A stretch of 57,260 nt of DNA from assembly GCA_045546915.1 (NCBI GenBank), contig JAZQDU010000023.1:1-57260 (forward strand), given 5' to 3'. The notes under the pieces were generated by a model. The model searched no databases and was not told the DNA's origin. It was given only the letters and a program-made list of their open reading frames with translations. The position numbers and the translations under genes were made by a program. The number at the start of each line of letters is the position of its first letter. Positions within the stretch are counted from its first letter, which is position 1. This stretch comes from UMGS172 sp045546915 (GTDB lineage: Bacteria > Bacillota > Clostridia > Oscillospirales > Acutalibacteraceae). Of the stretch, positions 42,127-50,947 are shown piece by piece.

Positions 42127-43344
42127 ATGAAGACACCCGAACAAATTCGTAATATGGAATTTCAGAAATCTCCCATGGGAGGTTATAAACAGAGTGATGT
42201 TGAACTCTTTTTGGAAGAAATCGCTTCTGAAGTAGAGATACTCAGTCGTCAAAAGGCTGATGCCGACCGTAAACTTCAGGAATATACTAAAAAAGCACCC
42301 GAGGGTGGACTTTCGGCAGCAGGAATTGAGAATATTCTTGTTAACGCTCAGTTGACTGCCGACGCTATGATAGAGGCAGCAAAGGAACAGGCTGCAAGCA
42401 TTACCGCCGAAGCAGAACTTAATGTAAAACAGGCCGAAATTAAGGCTAAAGATATAATTGCCGATGCAGAAAATAAAGCAGTTCTTTTAGGTGAAGCCGC
42501 TGAAAAAGAGGCTCAAAAAATCATCGAGGAAGGCATCGCTAAGGCTGAGGAGGCGGTTACTTCCGCCAAAGAGTCGATTGACCTTGAGCAAAAACTTTAT
42601 GACCGACTTATTATTGAAGTATCGGATTATCGTAAGAAGGCAGTTGCTCAGTGTTCGGCAGTTTTGGAACTTATTAATCAACTTCCCAGCGAAGTCCCTT
42701 TTAATATGGAACGTGCAAAAACTGTACTTGCTATTGATTTTAACAATCCCGAAGAATTGTTACATGCTGCCGTGAATGAAAAACTTGCAAGTGTAAAGGC
42801 TGAAGAAATGTTAATAGCCCAGAGAGAGGCTGAAGAAAAAGCAAGACTTGAGGCAGAGGCTAAGAGAATTGCTGAGGAGCAAGCCGCAAGAGAGGCAGAA
42901 GAAAAGGCTCTGAGAGAAGCAGAAGAAAGAGCAAAGGCTGAGGCTGAGGAAAAAGCAAGACTTGAGGCAGAGGCTTTGCAGAATGCCAAAGAAAAAGAGA
43001 ATGACGATAATTTACAGACTGTCGTTATAGAACCTGCTGAAATTGAAGAGGTCCAGTCAGTGTCAGAAGATGCCGAAGAGGAACTCAAAGAAGAAGCGGT
43101 TGAAGCATATGACGACGAAGCTATTCCTGTAATTTCAAACATAAGGTCGGACGTTAACGAGGACGCCGTAGCAAACATGCAACTTATTTTTGAAGATGAT
43201 ATTGAAGAAAAGCCCAAAAAGAACGTTGTGACCAAGACTGATGTGCCTAAGGCAAAAGGACGTATCAGTTTTGGCATTGACGATGAAGATGATTACGACG
43301 AGGACGACGAGCCAAGACTTTTCTTCAGAAGAAAAAAGAAATAA
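42127..43344 (+). CDS. divIVA: DivIVA-family polar/septal scaffold protein
   Basis: 405 residues. The N-terminal DivIVA domain (TPEQIRNMEFQKSPMGGYKQSDVELFLEEI, within 1-35) binds curved membrane. A long Ala/Glu/Lys coiled coil follows (about 75-290), with an extended run of EEKARLEAEA-like repeats near 225-290. The tail is acidic (DDEDDYDEDDEP) and ends in a basic LFFRRKKK. The protein is much longer than B. subtilis DivIVA (164 residues), because of the coiled coil and acidic tail. GGAGG precedes the ATG. Confidence 0.92.
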   Translation: MKTPEQIRNMEFQKSPMGGYKQSDVELFLEEIASEVEILSRQKADADRKLQEYTKKAPEGGLSAAGIENILVNAQLTADAMIEAAKEQAASITAEAELNVKQAEIKAKDIIADAENKAVLLGEAAEKEAQKIIEEGIAKAEEAVTSAKESIDLEQKLYDRLIIEVSDYRKKAVAQCSAVLELINQLPSEVPFNMERAKTVLAIDFNNPEELLHAAVNEKLASVKAEEMLIAQREAEEKARLEAEAKRIAEEQAAREAEEKALREAEERAKAEAEEKARLEAEALQNAKEKENDDNLQTVVIEPAEIEEVQSVSEDAEEELKEEAVEAYDDEAIPVISNIRSDVNEDAVANMQLIFEDDIEEKPKKNVVTKTDVPKAKGRISFGIDDEDDYDEDDEPRLFFRRKKK

Positions 43345-43386
43345 TAGTTTAATGCTTATATCATTTTAAGCGGAATGGAGATAAAA

Positions 43387-46164
43387 ATGGATTACAACGA
43401 GACTCTTAACCTGCCTCAAACAGAATTTCCTATGAGAGCAGGTCTGCCCGCCCGTGAGCCCGAGGCTTTAAAAGAGTGGCAGGATAATAACACCTATGAA
43501 GAACTTATGAAAAAGAATGAGGGCAAACCGCTTTACATTCTTCATGACGGCCCTCCGTATGCTAACGGTGTTATTCATATGGGTACTGCGCTTAACAAGT
43601 CGCTTAAAGACTTTGTTTTGAGATATAAAAATATGTCGGGCTTTAAAGCACCTTATGTTCCCGGTTACGATACACACGGTTTGCCTACCGAACTTAAAGC
43701 ACGTAAAAAAGCCGGTGTTTCTTCATCTGCTCAGGTTTCTGCGTTGGAACTTCGCAAAATTTGTCAGGATTTTGCGCTTGGTTTTGTTGATGACCAAAGA
43801 AAGCAGTTTGAGCGTTTAGGTGTTTTGGGCGATTGGGATAATCCGTATCTCACACTCCGCAATGACTATGTTGCAAAACAGGTAGAAATTTTCGGCACTA
43901 TGGCTGAAAAAGGCTACATTTACAAAGGCTTGAAGCCGGTTTACTGGTGTCCCGAATGTCAGACTGCTTTGGCAGAGGCAGAAATTGAGTATGCTGAGGA
44001 CCCTTGCCATTCTATTTATGTTAAATTTGCTGTTACTGACGATGCAGGTAAACTTTCAGCACTTGGTGCTGAAATGGGTAAGACCTACTTCGTTATTTGG
44101 ACAACAACTACATGGACTTTGCCGGCTAACCTCGCTATTTGCGTAGGCCCAGACTATGAGTATGGTGTTTTCAAGGCTAATGGCGAATATTATGTAATGG
44201 CTACCGAGTTGGCTCCTGCTGCTTTTAAGGCTGCAAAGGTTGAGAATTTTGAACTTTGCGGAACTATTAAGGGTGCCGAACTTGAATATATGAAATGCGC
44301 ACATCCGTTTATTGACCGCACTTCGCTTGTTATTGTGGGCAACCACGTAACTTTAGAAAGCGGTACAGGTTGTGTTCATACCGCACCCGGTCACGGTGTA
44401 GATGACTTTGAGGTTTGTCGCAATTACCCTGAAGTTGGAATGGTTGTGCCGGTTGACCATAAAGGAATTATGACTGCAGATGCAGGTGAGTTTAAAGGTC
44501 TTACTACTGATGCTGCCAACAAGGCGATTGCAATTAAACTTGATGAAACAGGTCATTTGTTTGCACTTGAAAAGATAATTCACCAATATCCGCATTGCTG
44601 GCGTTGTAAATCGCCTATACTTTTCCGTGCTACCGAGCAATGGTTCTGCTCGATTTCGGCTTTTGCTGATAAGGCATTGGAAGAAATTAAAAAGGTTAAA
44701 TGGATTCCCGGTTGGGGTGAAGACCGCATTTCCGGTATGATTAAAGACCGTAGTGACTGGTGTATTTCACGTCAGCGCACATGGGGTGTACCCATTCCGA
44801 TTTTCTACTGTAAAGATTGCGGTAAGGAAGTTATCAATAAAGAAACCATCGCTAAGGTGGTAGAGATATTCAAAAATAAGGGTGCCGATGCTTGGTACGA
44901 ATTGCCCGAAAAAGAACTTATGCCTGAGGGTGTAAAGTGTGAGTGCGGTTGCACCGAGTTCAAAAAGGAAACCGATATTATGGACGTTTGGTTTGACTCG
45001 GGTGTTTCTCACTCGGCAGTTCTTGACGGACGTGACGGAATGGTGCCTCCGGCAGACCTTTACTTGGAGGGTGCCGACCAGTACAGAGGTTGGTTCCAGT
45101 CTTCGCTTCTTACTTCGGTTGCTGCTTATGGCATCACTCCTTATAAGACCGTTGTAACTCATGGTTGGGTTGTTGACGGCGAAGGCAAGAAGATGTCAAA
45201 ATCTATCGGTAACACCATTAACCCTGATGAGATTGTTGGTCAGTATGGTGCCGATATTTTAAGACTTTGGGTTGCTTCTTCCGATTATCACGCCGATATC
45301 CGTATTTCTAAGGATATTTTGAAGCAACTTAGCGAAATTTACAGAAAAATCCGTAACACTGCAAGGTTTATTTTGGGATGTATTAATGATTTTGATCCGG
45401 ATAAGGATGCAGTCAGCGACGATAAGTTGCTTGAAATGGATAAATTTGCACTTATGCGTCTTAACAGTATTGTTAAGGAATGTACCGAGGCTTATGAGAA
45501 TTTTGAATATCATCTTATATTCCATGCTATTCACAATTTCTGCGTACTCGATATGTCAAACTTCTATCTTGATGCTGTAAAAGACCGTCTTTATGTAGAG
45601 GCTACCGATTCTGAGACACGTCGTGCAGCACAAACCACTATTTATAAGGTTCTCCATGTGCTTACACGTCTTATTGCTCCTATTCTTGCCTTTACTTCGG
45701 ACGAAATCTGGAAGTTTATGCCTCACAAGTCGGGCGATGACGTAAGAAATATTATCTTCAACGAATTCCCCAAGGCTGACGGCGAGTTTGATGCCGAGTT
45801 TATGGCTCGTTGGGAAAAACTTCACGATGTTCGTGACGACGTTAAGAAGGCACTTGAGGTTGCACGTACCAACAAGGTTATCGGTGCATCGCTTGAGGCC
45901 GAGGTTACACTGTTTGCTGAGGGTGAGCAGTATAGTTTCTTAGAGTCTGCTAAGGATATGCTTACAACCATATTTATTGTGTCCGATGTTAAAATTGAGA
46001 ACGCATCCGGCGGTGAAATGCAGGGTGAAACCGGCATTGGTGTCACTGTAAGACATGCCAAAGGCGGAAAATGTGAGCGTTGCTGGGGATTCTCAAATAC
46101 AGTAGGTCAAAATGTTGAACATCCTACACTTTGCAGCCGTTGTGCTTCAATTATTAATAAATAA
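43387..46164 (+). CDS. ileS: Isoleucyl-tRNA synthetase
   Basis: Class I synthetase with an editing domain, 925 residues. The ATG at 43387 is chosen because GGAG (43377-43380) is well spaced; an ATG 12 nt upstream overlaps that site. HIGH-type motif PPYANGVIHMGT is at about 53-64 and KMSKS at 602-606. The CP1 editing domain lies between (TTTWTLPANLAI, GTGCVHTAPGHG). The C-terminal zinc finger is CERCWGFSNTV...CSRC. Only 42 nt separate it from divIVA, so there is no T-box leader and it is probably co-transcribed. In B. subtilis ileS also follows divIVA. Confidence 0.97.
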   Translation: MDYNETLNLPQTEFPMRAGLPAREPEALKEWQDNNTYEELMKKNEGKPLYILHDGPPYANGVIHMGTALNKSLKDFVLRYKNMSGFKAPYVPGYDTHGLPTELKARKKAGVSSSAQVSALELRKICQDFALGFVDDQRKQFERLGVLGDWDNPYLTLRNDYVAKQVEIFGTMAEKGYIYKGLKPVYWCPECQTALAEAEIEYAEDPCHSIYVKFAVTDDAGKLSALGAEMGKTYFVIWTTTTWTLPANLAICVGPDYEYGVFKANGEYYVMATELAPAAFKAAKVENFELCGTIKGAELEYMKCAHPFIDRTSLVIVGNHVTLESGTGCVHTAPGHGVDDFEVCRNYPEVGMVVPVDHKGIMTADAGEFKGLTTDAANKAIAIKLDETGHLFALEKIIHQYPHCWRCKSPILFRATEQWFCSISAFADKALEEIKKVKWIPGWGEDRISGMIKDRSDWCISRQRTWGVPIPIFYCKDCGKEVINKETIAKVVEIFKNKGADAWYELPEKELMPEGVKCECGCTEFKKETDIMDVWFDSGVSHSAVLDGRDGMVPPADLYLEGADQYRGWFQSSLLTSVAAYGITPYKTVVTHGWVVDGEGKKMSKSIGNTINPDEIVGQYGADILRLWVASSDYHADIRISKDILKQLSEIYRKIRNTARFILGCINDFDPDKDAVSDDKLLEMDKFALMRLNSIVKECTEAYENFEYHLIFHAIHNFCVLDMSNFYLDAVKDRLYVEATDSETRRAAQTTIYKVLHVLTRLIAPILAFTSDEIWKFMPHKSGDDVRNIIFNEFPKADGEFDAEFMARWEKLHDVRDDVKKALEVARTNKVIGASLEAEVTLFAEGEQYSFLESAKDMLTTIFIVSDVKIENASGGEMQGETGIGVTVRHAKGGKCERCWGFSNTVGQNVEHPTLCSRCASIINK

Positions 46165-46174
46165 GGAGTAAAAA

Positions 46175-46732
46175 ATGTCGGCTATTTTAGCAATAGTTTG
46201 CAGTGTGCTTATAGTGATTGCAGACCAGGTGAGCAAGTATCTTGTAATAACCCAAATGCAACCTAATCAGGTTATAGAAAACGTAATTCCCGGTATTATT
46301 AATTTTAACCGTATTCCGCCAAATACGGGTGCCGCATTTGGAATTTTTCAAGGTCAAACGTGGTTTTTAATAACCATAACAAGCCTAATAATGGTGGTTT
46401 GTATAGGTATGCTTATACGCAAAACCTTTAACAGCAACACTATGTTCTGGGCACTTTGCCTTGTTCTTTCGGGAGGTTTGGGTAACCTTATTGACCGAGT
46501 TTTCAGAGGCGGAAACGTAGTAGACTTTTTAGAGTTTGCATTTTTTGATTTTCCTGTTTTCAATATCGCTGATTGTGCGGTATGTATCGGTGCAGGTCTT
46601 ATAGTACTTTATTTTATAATGGACTTAATTAGCGATGCTAAGAAGAAAAAGCATCTTTCGAGTGAGACCACCGAAATTAATAAGGGGGATTTTAATAAAT
46701 CTACCGAAAAGGGAACCGATAATGACAACTAA
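46175..46732 (+). CDS. lspA: Lipoprotein signal peptidase LspA (signal peptidase II)
   Basis: Aspartyl protease of the cytoplasmic membrane that removes prolipoprotein signal peptides. 185 residues with four membrane helices. Catalytic Asp residues are in GNLIDRVFRGGNVVDFLEF and FNIADCAVCIG, the two family motifs. The N-terminal segment has IADQVSKYL and the PPNTGAAFGIF loop. A hydrophilic tail (from DAKKKKHL) is longer than usual. AAGGAG lies before the ATG, 10 nt after ileS. Confidence 0.95.
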   Translation: MSAILAIVCSVLIVIADQVSKYLVITQMQPNQVIENVIPGIINFNRIPPNTGAAFGIFQGQTWFLITITSLIMVVCIGMLIRKTFNSNTMFWALCLVLSGGLGNLIDRVFRGGNVVDFLEFAFFDFPVFNIADCAVCIGAGLIVLYFIMDLISDAKKKKHLSSETTEINKGDFNKSTEKGTDNDN

Positions 46733-47627
46733 AACGCTTAGTGTTATTACGGGCGGGGTAAGGTTGGACGCCTACTTATCAACCGAGTTGTCGTTGTCAC
46801 GCTCAATGTCGGCAGAACTCATTGAAAACGGTCACGTTTTATTAAACGGCAAACCAACTAAAAAAAAGACCGAGGTTGTTGACGGTGATGAAATTACCGT
46901 CAACATGCCCGATTTAAAAGAGCCCCAAGCGTTACCACAGGATATTCCTCTTGAGATAGTGTATGAGGACGACGACCTTTTGGTAGTAAATAAGCCTAAG
47001 GGTATGGTTGTTCATCCTGCACCGGGTAACCCGGACGGTACGCTTGTCAATGCGTTGCTTTTCCATTGTAAAGGGTGTCTTTCGGGTATTAACGGAATAA
47101 TGCGTCCGGGTATCGTACATAGGATTGATAAGGATACAAGCGGTCTTTTGATAGTTGCAAAAAATGATTTTGCACATCAGTCACTTGCTAATCAAATAAA
47201 GGAACATACTTTTACAAGAGAATATAGTGCCGTTGTTTACGGTAACGTCAAATCGGACGAGGGGACGGTTAATGCGCCCATCGGACGTGACCCCAAAAAC
47301 CGTCAGCGCATGGCAATTGTTTATACAAATTCAAAAAAAGCAGTAACTCATTATCGTGTTGTTGAAAGGCTTGATGGGTTTACCTATATGAATTTCAGGC
47401 TGGAAACAGGCAGAACGCATCAGATAAGGGTGCATATGGCGTCGCTTGGCCACCCGATAGCGGGCGACCCGCTTTACGGTCCTAAAAGGATTATAACCGA
47501 ACTTCACGGTCAATGCCTTCATGCAAGGGTTATCGGATTTGTTCATCCGAGGACTGATAAGTACATGGAGTTTTCAACACCGTTACCCGAATATTTTGAG
47601 AAATTTTTAAAATCAAAGCAGCAATAA
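46722..47627 (+). CDS. RluD-family rRNA pseudouridine synthase
   Basis: 301 residues. The start at 46722 follows AAAAGGGAA and overlaps the lspA stop by 11 nt; the longer open frame before it is a shadow of lspA. An S4 domain (about 16-75) is followed by the RluA/RluD catalytic domain, with the catalytic Asp in HRIDKDTSG (about 138-146) and the RTHQIRVHMASLGHPIAGD block. It modifies uridines in 23S rRNA; the exact sites are unknown. The lspA-rluD neighbour pair is conserved in Firmicutes (B. subtilis lspA-rluD/ylyB). Confidence 0.93.
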   Translation: MTTKTLSVITGGVRLDAYLSTELSLSRSMSAELIENGHVLLNGKPTKKKTEVVDGDEITVNMPDLKEPQALPQDIPLEIVYEDDDLLVVNKPKGMVVHPAPGNPDGTLVNALLFHCKGCLSGINGIMRPGIVHRIDKDTSGLLIVAKNDFAHQSLANQIKEHTFTREYSAVVYGNVKSDEGTVNAPIGRDPKNRQRMAIVYTNSKKAVTHYRVVERLDGFTYMNFRLETGRTHQIRVHMASLGHPIAGDPLYGPKRIITELHGQCLHARVIGFVHPRTDKYMEFSTPLPEYFEKFLKSKQQ

Positions 47628-47667
47628 CGTATAGTTTTATATACAAATCAACATCAGGAGGTTCAAT

Positions 47668-48507
47668 ATGAACGAGCAGAGAAAAAAAGAACTTAGAAAG
47701 ACGGCTCTTGAGATAAGACGTCAGATTATTATCGGAACCAATAAAGCAAAGTCGGGTCATCCCGGTGGTTCGCTTTCATGCGCCGATATTCTGGCATATC
47801 TTTATTTCGAGAAAATGAATGTTGACCCTAAAAATCCTCAGATGGAAGGCCGTGACAGGTTTGTAATGTCCAAGGGTCACGCTGCACCTGCACTTTACGG
47901 TGCGTTGGCTGTTCGTGGTTTTTTTCCTATAAGCGAAATTGAAAGACTTCGTAAACCCTATGCTATGTTGCAAGGACATCCTGATAGAAAAAATATCCCC
48001 GGTGTTGATATGTCGACCGGCTCGTTAGGACAGGGAATTTCGGCTGCAACCGGTATGGCACTTTCGGCCAAACATTTTGGTGACGATTACCGTGTTTACA
48101 CAATCGTTGGTGACGGTGAATCGGAGGAAGGTCAGGTTTGGGAGGCAGCCATGTTTGCCGCCGCTAAAAAACTTGATAACTTGGTTTGCGTTGTTGACCT
48201 AAACAATCTTCAAATCGACGGAACTATTGAGGAAGTCAACTCTCCGTTGCCTCTTGATAAAAAGTTCGAGGCATTTAACTGGAACGTTATTGTAATTGAC
48301 GGTCATAATTTTGATGAGATTGAGGCGGCTTTTGCTGCAGCAGAAAACTGCAAAGGTAAACCCACCGCAATTATTGCAAAAACCATAAAAGGCAAGGATG
48401 TTTCTTTTATGGAAAATATGGTTAACTGGCACGGAGCAGGCCCTAACGATGAACAGGCGGCCGAGGCTCTGGCAGAACTTGATGCTAAATTAGCAGAGCT
48501 TAACTAA
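47668..48507 (+). CDS. Transketolase, N-terminal subunit
   Basis: First half of a split transketolase, 279 residues. It holds the thiamine-pyrophosphate region: GHPGGSLSCADILAYLYF (about 31), and the TPP/Mg motif GDGESEEGQVWEA through NNLQIDG (about 149-185). It transfers two-carbon units between sugar phosphates in the pentose phosphate pathway. It needs the second subunit encoded 17 nt downstream. AGGAGG lies before the ATG. Confidence 0.95.
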   Translation: MNEQRKKELRKTALEIRRQIIIGTNKAKSGHPGGSLSCADILAYLYFEKMNVDPKNPQMEGRDRFVMSKGHAAPALYGALAVRGFFPISEIERLRKPYAMLQGHPDRKNIPGVDMSTGSLGQGISAATGMALSAKHFGDDYRVYTIVGDGESEEGQVWEAAMFAAAKKLDNLVCVVDLNNLQIDGTIEEVNSPLPLDKKFEAFNWNVIVIDGHNFDEIEAAFAAAENCKGKPTAIIAKTIKGKDVSFMENMVNWHGAGPNDEQAAEALAELDAKLAELN

Positions 48508-48524
48508 GGCAGGAGGAAAGAAAA

Positions 48525-49472
48525 ATGGCAGAAGTAAAGAAAATTGCTACAAGAGATGCTTATGGTGCGGCTCTTTGTGAACTGGCTGAAAAAAGAAAAG
48601 ATTTTATCGTTTTAGATGCAGACCTTGCCGCTGCAACTAAAACAGGTACATTTAAAAAAGCGCATCCCGAAATGTTTTATAACTGCGGTATTGCCGAGCA
48701 GAATATGATGAGTATCGCTGCGGGTTTTGCCGCTACAGGCAAACTTGTTTTTGCAAGTTCGTTTGCTATGTTTGCGGTTGGTCGTGCATTTGAACAGATT
48801 AGAAACTCGATTGCTTACCCCGAACTCAATGTAAAGATCGGCGCAAGCCATGCAGGTATATCGGTCGGCGAAGACGGAGCTACTCACCAGTGCTGTGAGG
48901 ATATCGCTTTAATGCGTACAATCCCAGGAATGACCATTATCAACCCTGCCGATGCCGTTGAAGCAAGACTTGCCACTTTAGCAGCTGCTGAACTTGACGG
49001 TCCTGTTTATATGCGATTTGGACGTCTTGCTGTTCCCGTTGTTTTTGATGAAACATATAAGTTTGAGATTGGTAAGGGTGTTGAACTTAAAAGCGGTACC
49101 GATGTTACCGTTATCGCAACCGGACTTATGGTTGACGAAGCAATGAAGGCTTATGACCTGCTTGCTGCCGAGGGTATCAGTGCAAGAATAATCAATATGG
49201 CTACCATTAAGCCTATTGACCGCGATATTATTGTTAAAGCCGCTAAGGAAACAGGCGCCATTGTCACTGCCGAAGAACACTCGGTTATTGGCGGTCTTGG
49301 TTCTGCAGTTTCAGAGGTTGTTTCGGAGACCGTTCCTGTACCGGTTATAAAGGTTGGCGTTAACGATACATTTGGTATGTCGGGTCCCGCTAACGATTTG
49401 CTTGATATTTTTGGTTTGCGTGCTAAGGATATCGTTGCCAAAGCAAAAGAAGTTATAGCAATGAAGAAATAA
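48525..49472 (+). CDS. Transketolase, C-terminal subunit
   Basis: Second half of the split transketolase, 315 residues. The pyrimidine-binding domain contains FYNCGIAEQNMMSIAAGFAATG (about 50-70), and the C-terminal transketolase domain follows from about 185. AGGAGG precedes the ATG and a strong terminator follows the gene. With its partner subunit it forms the active enzyme; split forms are common in Clostridia. Confidence 0.95.
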   Translation: MAEVKKIATRDAYGAALCELAEKRKDFIVLDADLAAATKTGTFKKAHPEMFYNCGIAEQNMMSIAAGFAATGKLVFASSFAMFAVGRAFEQIRNSIAYPELNVKIGASHAGISVGEDGATHQCCEDIALMRTIPGMTIINPADAVEARLATLAAAELDGPVYMRFGRLAVPVVFDETYKFEIGKGVELKSGTDVTVIATGLMVDEAMKAYDLLAAEGISARIINMATIKPIDRDIIVKAAKETGAIVTAEEHSVIGGLGSAVSEVVSETVPVPVIKVGVNDTFGMSGPANDLLDIFGLRAKDIVAKAKEVIAMKK

Positions 49473-49477
49473 TTTTG

Positions 49478-49512
49478 AGCACCTTAGGGTTTCCTAAGGT
49501 GCTTGTTATTTT
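49478..49512 (+). terminator. Terminator after the transketolase genes
   Basis: An 11-bp perfect stem, AGCACCTTAGG (49478-49488) / CCTAAGGTGCT (49493-49503), GTTT loop, then TGTTATTTTA. Confidence 0.9.
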
Positions 49513-49555
49513 ATACGAGCGATAAACATATCCATATTGTAAAGGGGTGTATAAT

Positions 49556-50812
49556 ATGGATAAACTAAAAAAACTCTTGTGCTTTTTGGTGGCGACGGGT
49601 ATGACATTATGTTCACTGTCCGTTTCGGCTGACGAGGTGCCAAAAGACGAAAATACCGATAGAGGAATTGTTACGGAATATAATTCCGAAGACCTTAAAG
49701 AACCGATAATTATTGATGTGACAGAAACGGTTGCAGGTGTTGGCACAGCGTTAGAAATTCCGGCAAAATCATGTATTTTAATGGATGTAGCCACAGGAAC
49801 TGTGCTTTTTGAAAAAGAAAGTCACATGAAACTTCCGCCGGCATCCATTACTAAGGTAATGGCTTTACTTTTGGTTATGGAAGCCATTGAGGCAGGACAA
49901 TTCACACTTGATACCATGCTTACGGCAAGCCCTCACGCTTGTTCTATGGGAGGCTCGCAAATATGGTTGGAACCGAATGAACAAATGTCGGTACACGACC
50001 TGCTCAAAGCAACTGTAATTGGCAGTGCTAACGATGCTACCGTAGTATTAGGAGAAGCGATTTCGGGTAGTGAAGAGGGATTTGTGGCTTTAATGAACGC
50101 AAGGGCTGTGGAAATGGGACTAAATGATACAAATTTTGTAAATTGTACGGGACTTGATGCCGAAGGCCATGTGACAAGTGCACATGATATTGCTGTAATG
50201 TCAAAAGAACTTATAAAACACTCTCTTATAAAAAACTATTCAACGGTTTGGATGGATTCCCTCAGAAACGGTGAGTCAGAACTCGTAAACACCAACAAAC
50301 TCGTGCGTTTTTATGAGGGGTGCACAGGGCTTAAAACAGGTACCACATCGGGCGCAGGTGCTTGTCTTACCGCTACTGCCGAGCGAAAGGGAACCGAACT
50401 CGTAGCGGTTGTTATGGGCGCTGCTAACAGTAATGACCGATTTAACGGTGCCAGAAAACTGCTGGATTATGGTTTTGCAAATTGGACTAATGTAGCCGTA
50501 ACAACCGACCCATCAGCACTTACCGAAATTCAGGTGGCTGAGGGAGTTTTGGAATATTTACCTTTGGAATGTAACGAAGCCAAAACCTTTTTAATAGAAA
50601 AATCCAAATTAAATTCTATTTCGCAAAAAACCGAACTTCCAACAGAACTTAAAGCGCCGATTGTTAAAGGTCAGCAGGTAGGTATAACCAGAATTTATAT
50701 AGGCGATGAGGAAATTGGAACAATTAAAATAGTGGCGTCAGAAAACGTCGAAAAAGTGACATTAAAGTATATGTTTGTACTTATATTGAAAAGTTGTTTT
50801 AAAATATGTTGA
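49556..50812 (+). CDS. D-alanyl-D-alanine carboxypeptidase, DacF/PBP5 type
   Basis: A secreted penicillin-binding protein that trims stem peptides of peptidoglycan, 418 residues. I use the ATG at 49556, 9 nt after AAAGGGG; the GTG at 49547 is too close. A signal peptide (KLLCFLVATGMTLCSLSVSA) is followed by the PBP motifs SITK (S-x-x-K, about 99), SAND (S-x-N, about 157) and KTGTTSG (about 258-264). The C-terminal end is a PBP5_C-like beta domain with a hydrophobic tail (YMFVLILKSCF) for membrane anchoring. Whether it acts in vegetative or spore wall synthesis is not clear from sequence. Confidence 0.93.
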   Translation: MDKLKKLLCFLVATGMTLCSLSVSADEVPKDENTDRGIVTEYNSEDLKEPIIIDVTETVAGVGTALEIPAKSCILMDVATGTVLFEKESHMKLPPASITKVMALLLVMEAIEAGQFTLDTMLTASPHACSMGGSQIWLEPNEQMSVHDLLKATVIGSANDATVVLGEAISGSEEGFVALMNARAVEMGLNDTNFVNCTGLDAEGHVTSAHDIAVMSKELIKHSLIKNYSTVWMDSLRNGESELVNTNKLVRFYEGCTGLKTGTTSGAGACLTATAERKGTELVAVVMGAANSNDRFNGARKLLDYGFANWTNVAVTTDPSALTEIQVAEGVLEYLPLECNEAKTFLIEKSKLNSISQKTELPTELKAPIVKGQQVGITRIYIGDEEIGTIKIVASENVEKVTLKYMFVLILKSCFKIC

Positions 50813-50860
50813 TTAAAGACTCAAATCTTCAATTTTTCGTAAACTTTTTATAAATATCAG

Positions 50861-50889
50861 TTGCAAAAGTATAAAGGTTATTGTATAAT
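50861..50889 (+). promoter_or_regulatory. Sigma-A promoter of pgi
   Basis: TTGCAA (50861-50866), 17-nt spacer, TATAAT (50884-50889). It places transcription start near 50896 and so excludes the longer upstream frame as coding. Confidence 0.8.
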
Positions 50890-50947
50890 AAAGACAATAA
50901 AAGATATATATGCCAAGATTTTGTGTCGTGGTGAAAGGGTGTTTAAA

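Noticed and set aside
42678..43277. 199-codon Ser-rich minus-strand frame in divIVA
   Set aside because: Mirror of the Ala/Glu/Lys coiled-coil codons; low complexity and no start signal.
43345..43386. T-box leader for ileS
   Set aside because: The gap from divIVA is only 42 nt, far too short, and no TGGNACCGCG-like sequence is present. The same holds for the 56-nt gap before serS.
46635..46721. N-terminal extension of the pseudouridine synthase
   Set aside because: It overlaps the lspA coding region in another frame. ATG at 46722 has a ribosome site and starts at the S4 domain.
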